Source: Flectonema sp. DT1601
Lineage: Eukaryota > Euglenozoa > Diplonemea > Diplonemida > Diplonemidae
Reading direction: 5' to 3'
NCBI GenBank assembly: GCA_964019425.1
Contig: OZ025790.1
Location: forward strand, 1,054,001-1,118,000
DNA length: 64,000 bases
Numbering within the stretch: position 1 is the first letter of the stretch; each line of letters starts with the position of its first letter. Positions 63,901-64,000 of the stretch are shown piece after piece. The position numbers were made by a program, and so were the translations under genes. The notes below the pieces were generated by a model that was given only the letters and a program-made list of their open reading frames with translations, did not search any database and had not been told where the DNA came from.

Positions 63901-64000
63901 CAGAAGAACATGAGGAAATTGAAACTCCGCCGAGAAAGTCTGAGCGTTCAACTCTGAAAAAACGGACCCCTCCATCAAGATATCGTTATAATCGAAGGAG
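60964..64000 (+). mobile_element. Second LINE copy, 5'-truncated, inserted in the recombinase
   Basis: Sequence from TAAAAAAAGTCGAC onward matches the reverse complement of the minus-strand LINE from about 38959 downward and stays collinear to the window end. The missing 5' part (zinc fingers and reverse transcriptase core) is the usual result of incomplete target-primed reverse transcription. The A-run at the junction is shared microhomology. The copy lies outside the satellite, so insertion is not limited to the array. The 3' end and target-site duplication are past the window. Confidence 0.93.
60972..64000 (+). CDS. Partial LINE polyprotein (thumb, CCHC knuckle, endonuclease, C-terminal extension)
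   Basis: This frame reads KVDAMPLYGSQKAW onward and was checked in register at 60981, 62679 and 63981; it appears open to the window edge, where the protein is about 14 residues short of the end seen in the full copy. It carries the CCHC knuckle (CVLCGK, about 61679-61735), the endonuclease (RPD near 62018, LELTCP near 62064) and the coiled-coil extension. It differs from the full copy by scattered substitutions, more of them in a patch near 62678-62790. Without the N-terminal zinc fingers, the conserved reverse transcriptase motifs or a promoter it is very unlikely to be active and is best seen as a dead-on-arrival copy. Confidence 0.85.

Overview
This is a repeat-dominated eukaryotic window; no bacterial or archaeal gene organisation is visible. 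The host cannot be named from sequence. An R2-type non-LTR retrotransposon (LINE) with zinc fingers and a restriction-like endonuclease, a tyrosine-recombinase element fossil, T-rich tracts before CAG and large satellite arrays all point to a eukaryote. The gag-like then recombinase order would suit VIPER/DIRS-like elements, known for example from kinetoplastids, but that is only a hint. No host protein gene, rRNA, tRNA or CRISPR array could be supported.

Layout. (1) 1-31096: array A, about 24.2 head-to-tail copies of a 1283-bp unit, almost identical. (2) 31097-44516: a 13.4-kb block interrupting one unit of that array. It has two nearly identical direct terminal repeats of about 3.07 kb (31097-34165 and 41449-44516), each made mostly of 19 short AT-rich monomers that carry small hairpins. 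Between them lie a minisatellite, three 213-bp repeats and a full-length LINE on the minus strand (ORF 35884-41010). (3) 44517-59561: array B, about 11.7 more copies of the 1283-bp unit, resuming within about 3 bp of the phase where array A stopped. (4) 59562-60963: a broken tyrosine-recombinase element (gag-like ORF plus recombinase part). (5) 60964-64000: a second, 5'-truncated copy of the same LINE on the plus strand, inserted into the recombinase and running off the window.

How it fits together. About 72 percent of the window is one satellite. The simplest reading is a single array A+B later split by the 13.4-kb block. The LINE is R2-like: two N-terminal zinc fingers (likely DNA binding), a reverse transcriptase with an FADD box, a CCHC knuckle and a PD-(D/E)XK-type endonuclease. 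It also has an unusual C-terminal extension of roughly 600 residues with coiled coils. The zinc-finger region has no in-frame ATG before it. The terminal repeats and the internal 213-bp repeats share a set of short hairpins whose paired positions change together, which suggests selected structure in RNA or single-stranded DNA.

Main caution: arrays this homogeneous are hard to assemble, so copy number and the exact 3-kb duplication should be confirmed on single long reads.
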